Below, piece after piece: positions 1 through 7,516 of a stretch of DNA of 64,000 nucleotides. The notes beneath the pieces were generated by a model. It worked only from the letters and a program-made list of their open reading frames with translations. It ran no database searches and was not told the DNA's origin. The translations under genes and the position numbers were made by a program. Origin of the DNA: Azoarcus sp. GTDB taxonomy: Bacteria; Pseudomonadota; Gammaproteobacteria; Burkholderiales; Rhodocyclaceae. Positions within the stretch are counted from its first letter, which is position 1. Each line of letters begins with the position of its first letter. The stretch spans positions 1 through 64,000 of the forward strand of contig JAISPJ010000087.1 of NCBI GenBank assembly GCA_031274995.1, given 5' to 3'.

Positions 1-29
1 TTAAAGATTGGGGGTACTACGGTTTTCAT
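1..29 (-). CDS. possible start of Mu-like protease/scaffold protein I (partial)
   Basis: The minus strand has an ATG at 27-29 opening a frame MKTVVPPIF that leaves the window after nine residues. Mu-like protease/scaffold proteins (gpI) often begin with a short charged stretch followed by a PxIFKxGxHT-like motif, and this gene follows G in Mu, so position and first residues both fit. Nine residues cannot prove it. The 134 bp between this start and G contain no other convincing frame. Confidence 0.3.
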
Positions 30-163
30 TTTTTGACGTTCCGGTGTAGCCTTCGCGCCGCTGTGATCACAGCACGGTGCCTCGGCCAAACGCAGCCACG
101 ATCTGCGGGCGGTGGCTCCGGGCGGTGTTTGCAGCACCATCCGGGGTCGCACCGTCTCTTTTG

Positions 164-649
164 TTAAGTGCTTCTACCTCCCAGGACGCGCGCAATGGTG
201 CGCTCTATCCCGTCAATATCGTTGTCAGACAAACCGAGGAATGGCCGTGCAGGGATGGTGACTTTGCGGCCACGCCCGGCACGGTCTGTGCCGAGTTGGT
301 GGACGGCGGCATTGGCGTTCGACCCGAACTGGCGATTGACGCCAATGGTCAGGCCGTCGCTTGTGGCGCTGTAGCTAACGCTGTTTTGCATGGTGCCGGT
401 ATCTATGAGCGGTTTCGAACCACGCCTGCCGCGCTTTGCCCGGAAAGCCATAGTTACATCAGAAAGTCGTTCCCACTTGGAACCGTCAGGTGCAGTGCCG
501 GTGATGAACCTCTGCCTGGTCGAATAGACCAAGTCTTCGCCGATTTCCTTCATGGTGTCGGCGAACCCCTCCGGAGAACAGGCGTTTGAAAGCTGTTTTA
601 AGAGGCTTTGAACGCGCTCTGAATCGACTTCAATGGTGATGGAGGGCAT
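164..649 (-). CDS. phage virion morphogenesis protein (Mu G / P2 S-like)
   Basis: A 161-residue protein of the phage virion morphogenesis family (Mu gpG, P2 gpS), which helps complete tails and join heads to tails. Family features seen are the N-terminal amphipathic segment, the TGTAPDGSKWERLS stretch, the LIDTGTMQNSV motif and the C-terminal IPARPFLGLSDND motif, which is nearly diagnostic. Length is normal and an AGGA-containing ribosome site precedes the ATG. It follows the F-containing chimera directly, as G follows F in Mu. The frame is intact although its neighbours are damaged, so it is probably a relic rather than a working gene. Confidence 0.88.
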   Translation of the reverse strand: MPSITIEVDSERVQSLLKQLSNACSPEGFADTMKEIGEDLVYSTRQRFITGTAPDGSKWERLSDVTMAFRAKRGRRGSKPLIDTGTMQNSVSYSATSDGLTIGVNRQFGSNANAAVHQLGTDRAGRGRKVTIPARPFLGLSDNDIDGIERTIARVLGGRST

Positions 650-757
650 TGACTCTGTTCCTGATCTGATCTACACTATGAACACATGGGCGGAAGGCAT
701 CTTCACTACTTGGGCGTGAACCAATGGACGTTTTGGACGTAAGGTGGGGGCTGGCGC

Positions 758-3199
758 TCATTTCTTTTTTGCCGTTTTCACAATCATCGAAACCAGCACA
801 ACAGATCGGTTGTGCCGACCAGGGCGAACACCAAAAACACCTCTGAAAATTTCCCCTTCATCTTCCCATTGCACAACGAATCTTTCAGCGTCCCTTCCTT
901 TCCATGATTCACTTGGAAGCGTTAGAGCTCCGCGATTCAACCCGTCGACAAGCCGTTTGTAGTCTTCAGCAAGCACCGGGCGCTGACTTCCTCCGTCATG
1001 CCCATGAGCCTTAACTTCATGCCGAACGGCATCTGGAGGCAGAAGAACGATAAAGCCTGTCAGATCAGTTTTGACGGCTGTTGCGAAACGCTCTGGTTGC
1101 TCGATAAACCCAAGCCACAAATCGTCTGTTCGTGACGCATCAGCCATCACGGCAGCAACGTAATCCTCGATACGTTCTGTAGCGCAAAGTTTTTTCCCGA
1201 TATCTTTGACCAGTGCCCGCTGTATAGCTGGTGGGTAGCTGATGAGTTTTTCCTGTACGAACTGCCGCATTGAGACGTCTGTGCGTGCGCCAGGCGCGTA
1301 GCCCCATCCTTTGTCGATCCCAGGCGGAACGCCTGTTTTCGGGTCGGGAGTGTCCCAACCCGCTGGAGGTTCAGTTGCGGCACCATCTGCGGGTGCCGGG
1401 ACAGCCCGAACAGAGCAGCCGCACCCCCAACCGTTCGGCGGGTAGTGCGTCTGCCAGAAAGGGTTGTCATGCCTCAAGGTCAAGCCAGAATCGCCCCACG
1501 CCTTGTGCTCAGGTCGGTAGTGTTCATGGCCTGAATGAACGTATTGCCAGTATGGGCGGCGATTCAGGAGGCCGGGGTCTTTCAGTTGAGCGTAACGTCC
1601 CGCCGCGTAACTGGTGCGCAGGTTGGTCTCGAAGATAACGCGGGTACGCCATGCTTCGCCTTTCTCAGTTCCTTCGCCCGTCCATCCGTGCCAGCCGTGT
1701 CGATCGACAATTCCCGCAAAATCGCGCCTGAAATCATCGACGCTTTTACCGGCCTTGATGTTGTCTTCGACCGCGCGGTGAAGGTCGTTGATGAGGTCGG
1801 CCTTCATGGCCCCGGCCACGACAAAGGCGCGGTCATGCGCGCTTTCCCGCTGTAGCTCGATGGCGCGCTCGATGATGAGATCAGGCACCCGGCGGCAGAT
1901 GTCCGCCTCCACCACATCGAGCGTCATCGTTTCGCGCAAGAGGCCACCCACCAGGATCGCACTCGGGTCGTGGCGCGCGCCTCTCTTTCCAAGAGACGGG
2001 TCGATAGCGCCAAAGAAAATCCAGTCCGAGCGCCGATCCGTCCAGATATGGATCGTCCGGAACGGGGCTTTATCGTCGTTCCCGCTCTCGTTCTGGTATT
2101 CCTGGTTAAAGGCGTCGTGATCGACCGCGCGCAGGCACATCAGCCGGTAGAGCGGGCGCACCTGCGGCCACGAAACATCTGCACCGGTGTCCATCGCCTT
2201 TTTGTTTTCCAGATAGAACGCCTCGGCAGCAGCCTCGGCAGCCACCTTTTCATCATCGCTATCGCCGCCCGTGTAGATCGCTTCACCGATCAGAAATACG
2301 TCGTCAACATCTTCATGCGGGATCGTCACGCGCGCCTGGGTATTGATGTCCCACAGGTTCCAGTTGTTTCCTGCCGGATAGCGCCAGCCCTGTACCGTGA
2401 GCACGATGCGGTGCGCACGAGCCAGCCGCCGGTTTCTTTCCAACTCCGCGCGACGTTCACACCCGCCAAAGCCATGCCCGTGCTTGTCAGCAACGATGTG
2501 CATGGGCCTGTAAAACGAAATGCCTTTGTCGCGCGACTTGCCGGAGATGGCTTCATCTTCGTCGTAGTCATAGCCCTTAACGCAGTATTCAGAAAACCTA
2601 AGGGCGTATTCGTCGACGACCTCATAACTGAGGACGTTCTCTCCGTAGATGAGCGATGCGACGGGCGCGGCCTTTGTCGGCTCCGTCAGGATCAGACCAC
2701 CATCAGCCGTCGGGTAGAACAAGAGATTCGCTGTGCGCGCAGCATTGATAAGGGATGTCGCCGGACTTTCACACTGCATCGAAAACTCAGGCACTTCCTT
2801 GGTGGCAGCAGCGAGTTTTAAAGGCACTTTAAAGTCGGCACAAAGATGCTTTGCAATTTCGCCAAGGGTGAGGCCGGAGAGGGTTTTAGAGTATTGGCTA
2901 TCGATAAGTTCGCGCGCGAGCGTGCGCCCTTCGATGGAAATGTCGTGACTCTCCTTTCCGACGCTGCGCGAAAGACTGTCGATCCGCATTTTGTAGGCCA
3001 CCTGCCCGGCGATCAACACATCGATGACGGTGTTGGCGGTAATGTCAAGGCTGTCGCCAGCGCCCGGCCAGGTGACGTCAAGTCGCAGACTGGCACAGAG
3101 ATCATCGACCGATGCGCGCACTTCCGCGCTTTTCCAGTGGCCATATCGGATTCCATTGAACCGGATTTCGACCTGACCATCATCCATGCACTTCACCAT
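758..3199 (-). CDS. chimeric Mu-like protein: baseplate hub P + TerL nuclease + head protein F + PBECR-like domain
   Basis: One uninterrupted 813-codon frame contains pieces of three phage genes. Residues 1 to about 318 match the Mu P (gp44) baseplate hub (IRFNGIRYGHWKSAEV). About 319-452 match the C-terminal RNase H-type nuclease of a Mu-like large terminase (VSWPQVRPLYRLM; FGAIDPSLG with the expected acidic residue), without any ATPase domain. About 453-640 match Mu F (gp30) minor head protein (RVIFETNLRTSYAAGRY, HYPPNGWGCGCSVRAV). About 645-813 resemble the PBECR-type nuclease-like domains often fused to F (RHEVKAHGHDG). The portal gene that normally separates TerL from F is missing. N overlaps its start, as N precedes P in Mu. 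All junctions are in frame. Best read as a deletion product; whether it is made is unknown. Confidence 0.8.
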   Translation of the reverse strand: MVKCMDDGQVEIRFNGIRYGHWKSAEVRASVDDLCASLRLDVTWPGAGDSLDITANTVIDVLIAGQVAYKMRIDSLSRSVGKESHDISIEGRTLARELIDSQYSKTLSGLTLGEIAKHLCADFKVPLKLAAATKEVPEFSMQCESPATSLINAARTANLLFYPTADGGLILTEPTKAAPVASLIYGENVLSYEVVDEYALRFSEYCVKGYDYDEDEAISGKSRDKGISFYRPMHIVADKHGHGFGGCERRAELERNRRLARAHRIVLTVQGWRYPAGNNWNLWDINTQARVTIPHEDVDDVFLIGEAIYTGGDSDDEKVAAEAAAEAFYLENKKAMDTGADVSWPQVRPLYRLMCLRAVDHDAFNQEYQNESGNDDKAPFRTIHIWTDRRSDWIFFGAIDPSLGKRGARHDPSAILVGGLLRETMTLDVVEADICRRVPDLIIERAIELQRESAHDRAFVVAGAMKADLINDLHRAVEDNIKAGKSVDDFRRDFAGIVDRHGWHGWTGEGTEKGEAWRTRVIFETNLRTSYAAGRYAQLKDPGLLNRRPYWQYVHSGHEHYRPEHKAWGDSGLTLRHDNPFWQTHYPPNGWGCGCSVRAVPAPADGAATEPPAGWDTPDPKTGVPPGIDKGWGYAPGARTDVSMRQFVQEKLISYPPAIQRALVKDIGKKLCATERIEDYVAAVMADASRTDDLWLGFIEQPERFATAVKTDLTGFIVLLPPDAVRHEVKAHGHDGGSQRPVLAEDYKRLVDGLNRGALTLPSESWKGRDAERFVVQWEDEGEIFRGVFGVRPGRHNRSVVLVSMIVKTAKKK

Positions 3200-3533
3200 T
3201 CACGAACAGCGGGTGACGCACGGCATTCCTCGCCAGAAAATCTTCTTCCTTCACGCCAAGCCCGTGGGCGATCAGCACGGCGGGCAACGGGTGGACGATG
3301 TCGCGGCTGACGGTAGGGCGTAAGTCCTGCGCAAGCAGGGCTTCGATGACGGCGGCGCGGGCGGTGACAAGCGGCTGAAACACAGAATCCGGAGCGGTAT
3401 ACAGGACACCGCAGACAGCCTTGTCGACGGCAGTCAGCGCCTGGTCTCGGTCGGCTTCTGACGGGTAATCGGCGACCGCAACCGAAAGCGAGGCACTGGC
3501 AACCTGAAAGTCGACCTCGCGCCTGGGCTTGTT
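3180..3533 (-). pseudogene. C-terminal remnant of Mu-like DNA circularisation/tail protein N
   Basis: Reading the frame of the 3180 stop codon upstream past the short ORF in the track gives about 117 continuous residues (NKPRREVDFQVASASLSV ... LARNAVRHPLFVNGEVHG), ended upstream by TAG at 3534-3536. The closing motif (HPLPAVLIAHGLGV, ARNAVRHPLFV) is typical of the C-terminus of Mu gpN-like DNA circularisation proteins. A full protein is several hundred residues long, so the N-terminal part has been lost. The end overlaps the start of the P-containing chimera, as in Mu. Confidence 0.65.
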
Positions 3534-3616
3534 CTACAGAGTCAGAGCATGGACGCCAAGGGAGGAAACGTAAGGATGTCGACGGGGAATGTTGTTTCAG
3601 GTGCACCTGGGTAGGT

Positions 3617-3647
3617 GTTTAAAGCCACCTTGAGGCCGGCTTTAAAC
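3617..3647. repeat. perfect 10-bp inverted repeat
   Basis: GTTTAAAGCC at 3617-3626 is matched by GGCTTTAAAC at 3638-3647 with an 11-base spacer. It lies in the gene-free 3540-3848 stretch between the prophage remnant and midA, close to a 12-bp palindrome CAGGTGCACCTG at 3598-3609. There is no T-run on either side, so it does not look like an intrinsic terminator. It could be an operator or part of the lost prophage end. Confidence 0.5.
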
Positions 3648-3691
3648 GTGATTTAACCGGGGAAAAACTACCAGCCGTGCTACTATTTTCT

Positions 3692-3726
3692 GGGATTTTT
3701 CTACGGAAATTCCCCCGAAAAATCCC
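3692..3726. repeat. second perfect 10-bp inverted repeat upstream of midA
   Basis: GGGATTTTTC at 3692-3701 pairs with GAAAAATCCC at 3717-3726 across 15 bases. The stem carries A/T runs, so it could serve as a weak terminator in either direction. It sits about 120 bp before midA. The rest of 3540-3848 shows no gene. Confidence 0.45.
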
Positions 3727-3848
3727 CTAATTCGTCCGGAAATCAAGATTATTTATCTCAGGCCGGTTTCCCTATAACGACGCGGGTTTCAGCCCGATTT
3801 TTCTTTCCTCTGTCTGTCCGATTTCTACCCCCTCCCTACTGCCGAGCC

Positions 3849-5069
3849 ATGCTTGAATTGCCCGTTCCCGATGCCGCCGCGCTGGCGCAATCGTCCAGGC
3901 TTGCGGGTTTGGTCGAGCGTGAAATTGCCGCTGCCGGGGGCTGGATTGCGTTTCACCGTTACATGGAACTGGCCCTGTACGCGCCGGACGTCGGCTATTA
4001 CAGCAGCGGGGCACAGAAATTCGGCAAAGGGGGGGATTTCATCACTGCGCCTGAATTGACGCCGCTTTTCGGGCAGACGCTGGCGGCACAGGTGGCGGAG
4101 ATCATGTGCGCGAGCCATCCCGCCGTGATCGAGGCGGGCGCGGGCAGCGGTGTACTGGCGGCCGACCTGCTGCGCGAACTCGAACGGCTGGATTGCCTGC
4201 CGGAATCCTATGGCATTCTGGAACTTTCGGCGCAGTTGCGCGCGCGCCAGCGGCAAACGCTTGCTACGCTCGACCAGAAACTGCTTTCCCGCGTGGTGTG
4301 GCTCGATGTGCCGCCGGAGACGTTTTCCGGCGTGCTCGTGGGAAACGAAGTGCTGGACGCGATTCCGACGCATGTCATTGTCGTGCGCGGGGGCGAGCTT
4401 TTCGAGCGGGGCGTGGCGTGTTCCGAAGCCGGGGCGTTTGGCTGGGCAGATCGTCCGGCACAAGGCGCGGTGCGGGAAGCCGCGCGGAAATTACCTCCCC
4501 TGCCGGGGATGGGCGATGACGGGGATGCAGGGGCAGGGGCGATTGATCGTTCGCCCTGCCAATCAGATGACGGCGAATATGTGACCGAGATCAATCTCGC
4601 GGCGGCGGCCTGGGTCGCGGACTGGGCGGCGCGTCTGCTGCGCGGGGCATTGTTGCTGTTCGACTACGGCTATCCGCGCGGCGAATACTATTTGCCTTCC
4701 CGTTCGCGCGGCACGCTGATGTGCCATTACCGCCACCGCGCACACGAGGATCCTTTCCTGTGGCCGGGGTTAAACGACATTACCAGTTCAGTGGATTTCA
4801 CCGCGATGGCCGAAGCGGGGTTCGATGCGGGGCTGGATGTGCTGGGCTATGCGAGCCAGGGGCAATTCCTGCTCAACTGCGGTTTAATCGAGCGCGTCAA
4901 AGGGTGTGGGGCGGAAGGCAGTTCTGCGTATGCCCGCGCTTCAGTGGCGGCGCAAAGGCTGACTTTGCCCCGTGAGATGGGTGAGCTTTTCAAGGTGCTG
5001 GCGTTGGGGCGGGGGATCGATGCGCCTTTGACGGGGTTCGTGCGCGGGGACCGGACGCACAAGCTGTAG
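3849..5069 (+). CDS. midA: MidA/NDUFAF7-family SAM-dependent methyltransferase
   Basis: A 406-residue class I SAM-dependent methyltransferase of the MidA family (COG1565); the mitochondrial member NDUFAF7 methylates an arginine of a complex I subunit. The family signature is clear: FHRYMELALYAPDVGYYSSG near the N-terminus, GDFITAPELTPLFGQTLA, the SAM-binding IEAGAGSGVLAADLL around residue 97, and LLLFDYGYPRGEYY with DPFLWPGLNDITSSVDF later. Length is normal. A role in methylating the bacterial NADH dehydrogenase is inferred from eukaryotes only. The start has no strong ribosome site. It converges on the small minus-strand gene beyond the terminator. Confidence 0.88.
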   Translation: MLELPVPDAAALAQSSRLAGLVEREIAAAGGWIAFHRYMELALYAPDVGYYSSGAQKFGKGGDFITAPELTPLFGQTLAAQVAEIMCASHPAVIEAGAGSGVLAADLLRELERLDCLPESYGILELSAQLRARQRQTLATLDQKLLSRVVWLDVPPETFSGVLVGNEVLDAIPTHVIVVRGGELFERGVACSEAGAFGWADRPAQGAVREAARKLPPLPGMGDDGDAGAGAIDRSPCQSDDGEYVTEINLAAAAWVADWAARLLRGALLLFDYGYPRGEYYLPSRSRGTLMCHYRHRAHEDPFLWPGLNDITSSVDFTAMAEAGFDAGLDVLGYASQGQFLLNCGLIERVKGCGAEGSSAYARASVAAQRLTLPREMGELFKVLALGRGIDAPLTGFVRGDRTHKL

Positions 5070-5082
5070 AAAAAAAAGAAGA

Positions 5083-5108
5083 CCGGCCAAGGGAGAAAAC
5101 TTGGCCGG
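5083..5108 (-). terminator. intrinsic terminator for the small minus-strand gene
   Basis: CCGGCCAAG and CTTGGCCGG form a perfect 9-bp stem around an 8-base loop. On the minus strand the hairpin is followed by TCTTCTTTTTTTT, a good intrinsic terminator for the gene at 5126-5341. On the plus strand there is no T-run, so any effect on midA readthrough would be weaker. Confidence 0.8.
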
Positions 5109-5125
5109 CCGAAAATCCCTGGGTT

Positions 5126-5341
5126 TTAATCATCAGGCGCGGAGAGAGAGGCGCCGATTGCGCCCAGGGAGGGCGGCAGGCAGGCCGCCCTGGGAGAAAT
5201 GCCGACTTCCTGCAATTGGGGTTGGGGAGCGAGTTGCGCCTGAGGAAGATACGCAACCGGCGGTAACATGCGGGAATCAGTTTCTGGCACCACAGGATCG
5301 CGGATGACTTTGCCGTTTTCCATGTCCATGACGATCAGCAT
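5126..5341 (-). CDS. small protein of unknown function (71 aa)
   Basis: I do not recognise this protein. It begins MLIVMDMENGKVI, a short beta-like hydrophobic stretch, and continues with a Pro/Gln/Leu-rich low-complexity region (PQAQLAPQPQLQEVG). There is no signal peptide or membrane segment. Support that it is a real gene: a GGAG ribosome site six bases before the ATG and a strong intrinsic terminator just after the stop. It has no obvious operon partner. Confidence 0.5.
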   Translation of the reverse strand: MLIVMDMENGKVIRDPVVPETDSRMLPPVAYLPQAQLAPQPQLQEVGISPRAACLPPSLGAIGASLSAPDD

Positions 5342-5467
5342 GACGTTCTCCGTTTATGGCGGGCTTCTTTTTTGTTTACCCGGTTCTTATTACGGAGCGC
5401 CTGAATCCGGCTTGAGAGCGGAGCTGCTTTGGTGCGCGTATTTCGTCACAAGGATAAATGGAGACGG

Positions 5468-6019
5468 TTACTCGCCGGATTTGCGGCGCAGCTTGCCCTT
5501 CCAGTAACGCCACGCCAACCAGGCGAGCAGCCCGGCGGCGATGAACTGGAAGCCGACGCTTTGCCAGAAGGCGACAGGGTCTTCCGTCAGCAGGTAATCC
5601 CTGGAAGGGTGCGGGAGATGTATGCTGCCTGTAAAAAGGGCTCGGACGGCTTTGACCAGAAATCCCAGAGCGGGCGAAAACCAGGCAATGAAACCTGCGC
5701 CGATGATGAGGATGTCGACGATGGGCGTGCGCCGCCCGCGCAGCATGAAGACGCTTTCCACCCCATACCAGAGCGCGAGCAGCCATCCGCCCACCGTGAT
5801 GATGGGCATGACGGCCAAGGCGGCTCCGAACAGGGTGGCGGCCAGCAGGAACGCCGCGTTTTCCAGCGGGACGATGCGCATCCAGAACGGCTGAAGATTG
5901 AGAAAAAGCAAGACCGTCAGTGGTGTCGCTGCCAGCGCGAGCAACAGGCAGAACGTGCCGCGCCGCCGTGCGCGATCACCCGGCATGGCGTTCTCGGAGA
6001 GCGGGGAGAAGAAAGGCAT
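5468..6019 (-). CDS. predicted membrane protein of unknown function
   Basis: A 183-residue hydrophobic protein with about four or five transmembrane stretches: FCLLLALAATPLTVLLFLNL, FLLAATLFGAALAVMPIITVGGW, a segment around IVDILIIGAGFIAWFSPALGFLV, and FQFIAAGLLAWLAWRYW near the end. A basic C-terminus (WKGKLRRKSGE) suggests a cytoplasmic tail. I do not recognise the family. Its ATG lies three bases after the metY stop, so it is probably translated in the same transcript, but that does not prove a shared function. Confidence 0.65.
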   Translation of the reverse strand: MPFFSPLSENAMPGDRARRRGTFCLLLALAATPLTVLLFLNLQPFWMRIVPLENAAFLLAATLFGAALAVMPIITVGGWLLALWYGVESVFMLRGRRTPIVDILIIGAGFIAWFSPALGFLVKAVRALFTGSIHLPHPSRDYLLTEDPVAFWQSVGFQFIAAGLLAWLAWRYWKGKLRRKSGE

Positions 6020-6022
6020 GAC

Positions 6023-7294
6023 TCAGGCCGCTGCCAGCGCCCGGTCAAGGTCGGCGAGGATGTCGTCGATGTGCTCGATGCCGATGGACAGCCGTACCAT
6101 GTCGGGTGAGACACCCGCTTTTTGAAGCTCTTCATCGTTCAGTTGCCGGTGGGTAGTGGATGCCGGATGGCAGGCGAGCGTCCGGGTGTCTCCGATGTTG
6201 ACCAGCCGCAGGATGAGTTTCAATGCGTCCTGGAAGCGTGTGCCGGCTTCGCGCCCGCCTTTCATGCCGAAGGTCAGGATGCTTGATGCGCGGCCTCCCA
6301 TGTATTTTTGCGCCAGCGGGTAATCGGGGTGATCGGGCAACCCTGCGTAGCTGACCCAGAATGTTTTTGGGTGTTCTTTGAGAAATTGAGCCGCTTTGAC
6401 GGCGTTTTCGCAGATGCGGTCCATGCGCAGCGCAAGGGTTTCCACGCCCTGGAGAATCAGGAAAGTGTTAAAGGGCGAGAGGGCCGCGCCCTGGTTGCGG
6501 AGCGGCACGACGCGCGCGCGGGCGATGTAGGCCGCCGGGCCCATCGCTTCGGTGTAGACGACGCCGTGATAGGCGGGATCGGGTTCGTTGAGGATTGGGA
6601 AGCGGTTTTTGTGTTCGGCCCAGGGGAATTTGCCGGAATCGACGATGAGTCCGCCGAGCGAGTTGCCGTGGCCGCCGAGATATTTGGTGAGCGCGTGCAC
6701 GATGATGTCCGCGCCGTGCTCGAAGGGACGGCACAGGTAGGGGGAGGGGACGGTGTTGTCGACGATGAGCGGGATGCCGGCCTTGTGGGCGATTTCAGCC
6801 AGGCGTTCGAAGTCAGTGATGTTGCCCGACGGGTTGCCGATGGATTCGCAAAAAAGTGCCTTGGTGCGCCCGTCGATGAGGCGCTCGAAACTCTCCGGGG
6901 CACGAGCATCGGCAAGGCGCACTTCGATGCCCAGGTTCGGCAGGGAGTGGGCGAAAAGGTTATAGGTCCCGCCGTACAGGGCGGAGGCAGAGATAATGTT
7001 GTCTCCTGCTCCGGCGATGGTCTGGATGGCGTAGGTGATGGCGGCCATGCCCGAGGCTACGGCCAGCGCGCCGACACCGCCTTCCATCGCCGCGACGCGC
7101 GTTTCCAGCACGGCATTGGTGGGGTTGGTGATCCGGGTGTAAATGTTGCCGGGAATCTTGAGGTCGAACAGATCAGCCCCGTACTGCGTGTCGTCGAATG
7201 TGTACGAGGTCGTCTGGTAGATCGGAACCGCAGCGGCGCGGGTGGTGGGTTCAGCCGCGTAACCGGCGTGAACGGCGAGGGTTTCGAGTTTCAT
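6023..7294 (-). CDS. metY: O-acetylhomoserine aminocarboxypropyltransferase (sulfhydrylase)
   Basis: A 423-residue PLP-dependent Cys/Met metabolism enzyme. It uses sulfide (or methanethiol) with O-acetylhomoserine to make homocysteine (or methionine). It starts with the MetY pattern MKLETLAVHAGY and shows YQTTSYTFDDTQYGADLF, the PLP-lysine region ALTKYLGGHGNSLGG and the C-terminal DTRTLACHPASTTHRQL, all typical of this subfamily and not of MetB or MetC. The ORF track starts at 7390, but the family start is the ATG at 7294; the extra upstream residues are not protein-like. It leads a two-gene unit with the membrane protein. No SAM riboswitch was recognised upstream. Confidence 0.93.
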   Translation of the reverse strand: MKLETLAVHAGYAAEPTTRAAAVPIYQTTSYTFDDTQYGADLFDLKIPGNIYTRITNPTNAVLETRVAAMEGGVGALAVASGMAAITYAIQTIAGAGDNIISASALYGGTYNLFAHSLPNLGIEVRLADARAPESFERLIDGRTKALFCESIGNPSGNITDFERLAEIAHKAGIPLIVDNTVPSPYLCRPFEHGADIIVHALTKYLGGHGNSLGGLIVDSGKFPWAEHKNRFPILNEPDPAYHGVVYTEAMGPAAYIARARVVPLRNQGAALSPFNTFLILQGVETLALRMDRICENAVKAAQFLKEHPKTFWVSYAGLPDHPDYPLAQKYMGGRASSILTFGMKGGREAGTRFQDALKLILRLVNIGDTRTLACHPASTTHRQLNDEELQKAGVSPDMVRLSIGIEHIDDILADLDRALAAA

Positions 7295-7331
7295 GGAGGT
7301 CGTTACCTGCAAGTTGCGCGGAAATGTTGGT

Positions 7332-7361
7332 ATATTAAACCCATATCCTATACCGCGACAA
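7332..7361 (-). promoter_or_regulatory. possible metY promoter
   Basis: On the minus strand TTGTCG and TAATAT are 18 bases apart, about 40 bp upstream of the metY start. Each hexamer matches four of six consensus positions for the main sigma factor. This is pattern matching only. Confidence 0.3.
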
Positions 7362-7477
7362 CCACGCCGTTTGCAGGCCGTTTTGTCCAAGAAATCGCCA
7401 AATTGTCCAAGACCGTTTCAGGCTCGCAGGGGCAGCGACGGGTATTTCCTTCGACCGCAGGTAACGACGGTGGGTAG

Positions 7478-7508
7478 ATCAAAAGGGGAATTATCCGCTT
7501 GACTTCTA
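7478..7508 (+). repeat. left end of cassette: 8-bp direct repeat + 23-bp inverted repeat
   Basis: ATCAAAAG (7478-7485) followed by the left terminal inverted repeat (7486-7508). Confidence 0.8.
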
Positions 7509-7516
7509 GCCTGCGC

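Larger units (their letters stand above)
1..3600 (-). mobile_element. Mu-like prophage remnant, runs off the left edge
   Basis: Reading the minus strand from about 3540 down to 1, the order is: end of gene N (DNA circularisation/tail protein), P (baseplate hub) fused to the terminase nuclease domain and to head protein F, G (virion morphogenesis) and possibly the first codons of protease I. In phage Mu the order is TerL-portal-F-G-I-...-N-P, so this copy is circularly permuted and lacks the portal and the terminase ATPase. No integrase, repressor or transposase is visible in the window. I infer a dead prophage produced by several deletions. The right boundary lies somewhere between 3540 and 3848 and I cannot place it exactly. 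Confidence 0.85.

Noticed and set aside
7295-7485. SAM or cobalamin riboswitch upstream of metY
   Set aside because: No recognisable aptamer core was found by eye in the 190 bp upstream; only a weak promoter candidate.
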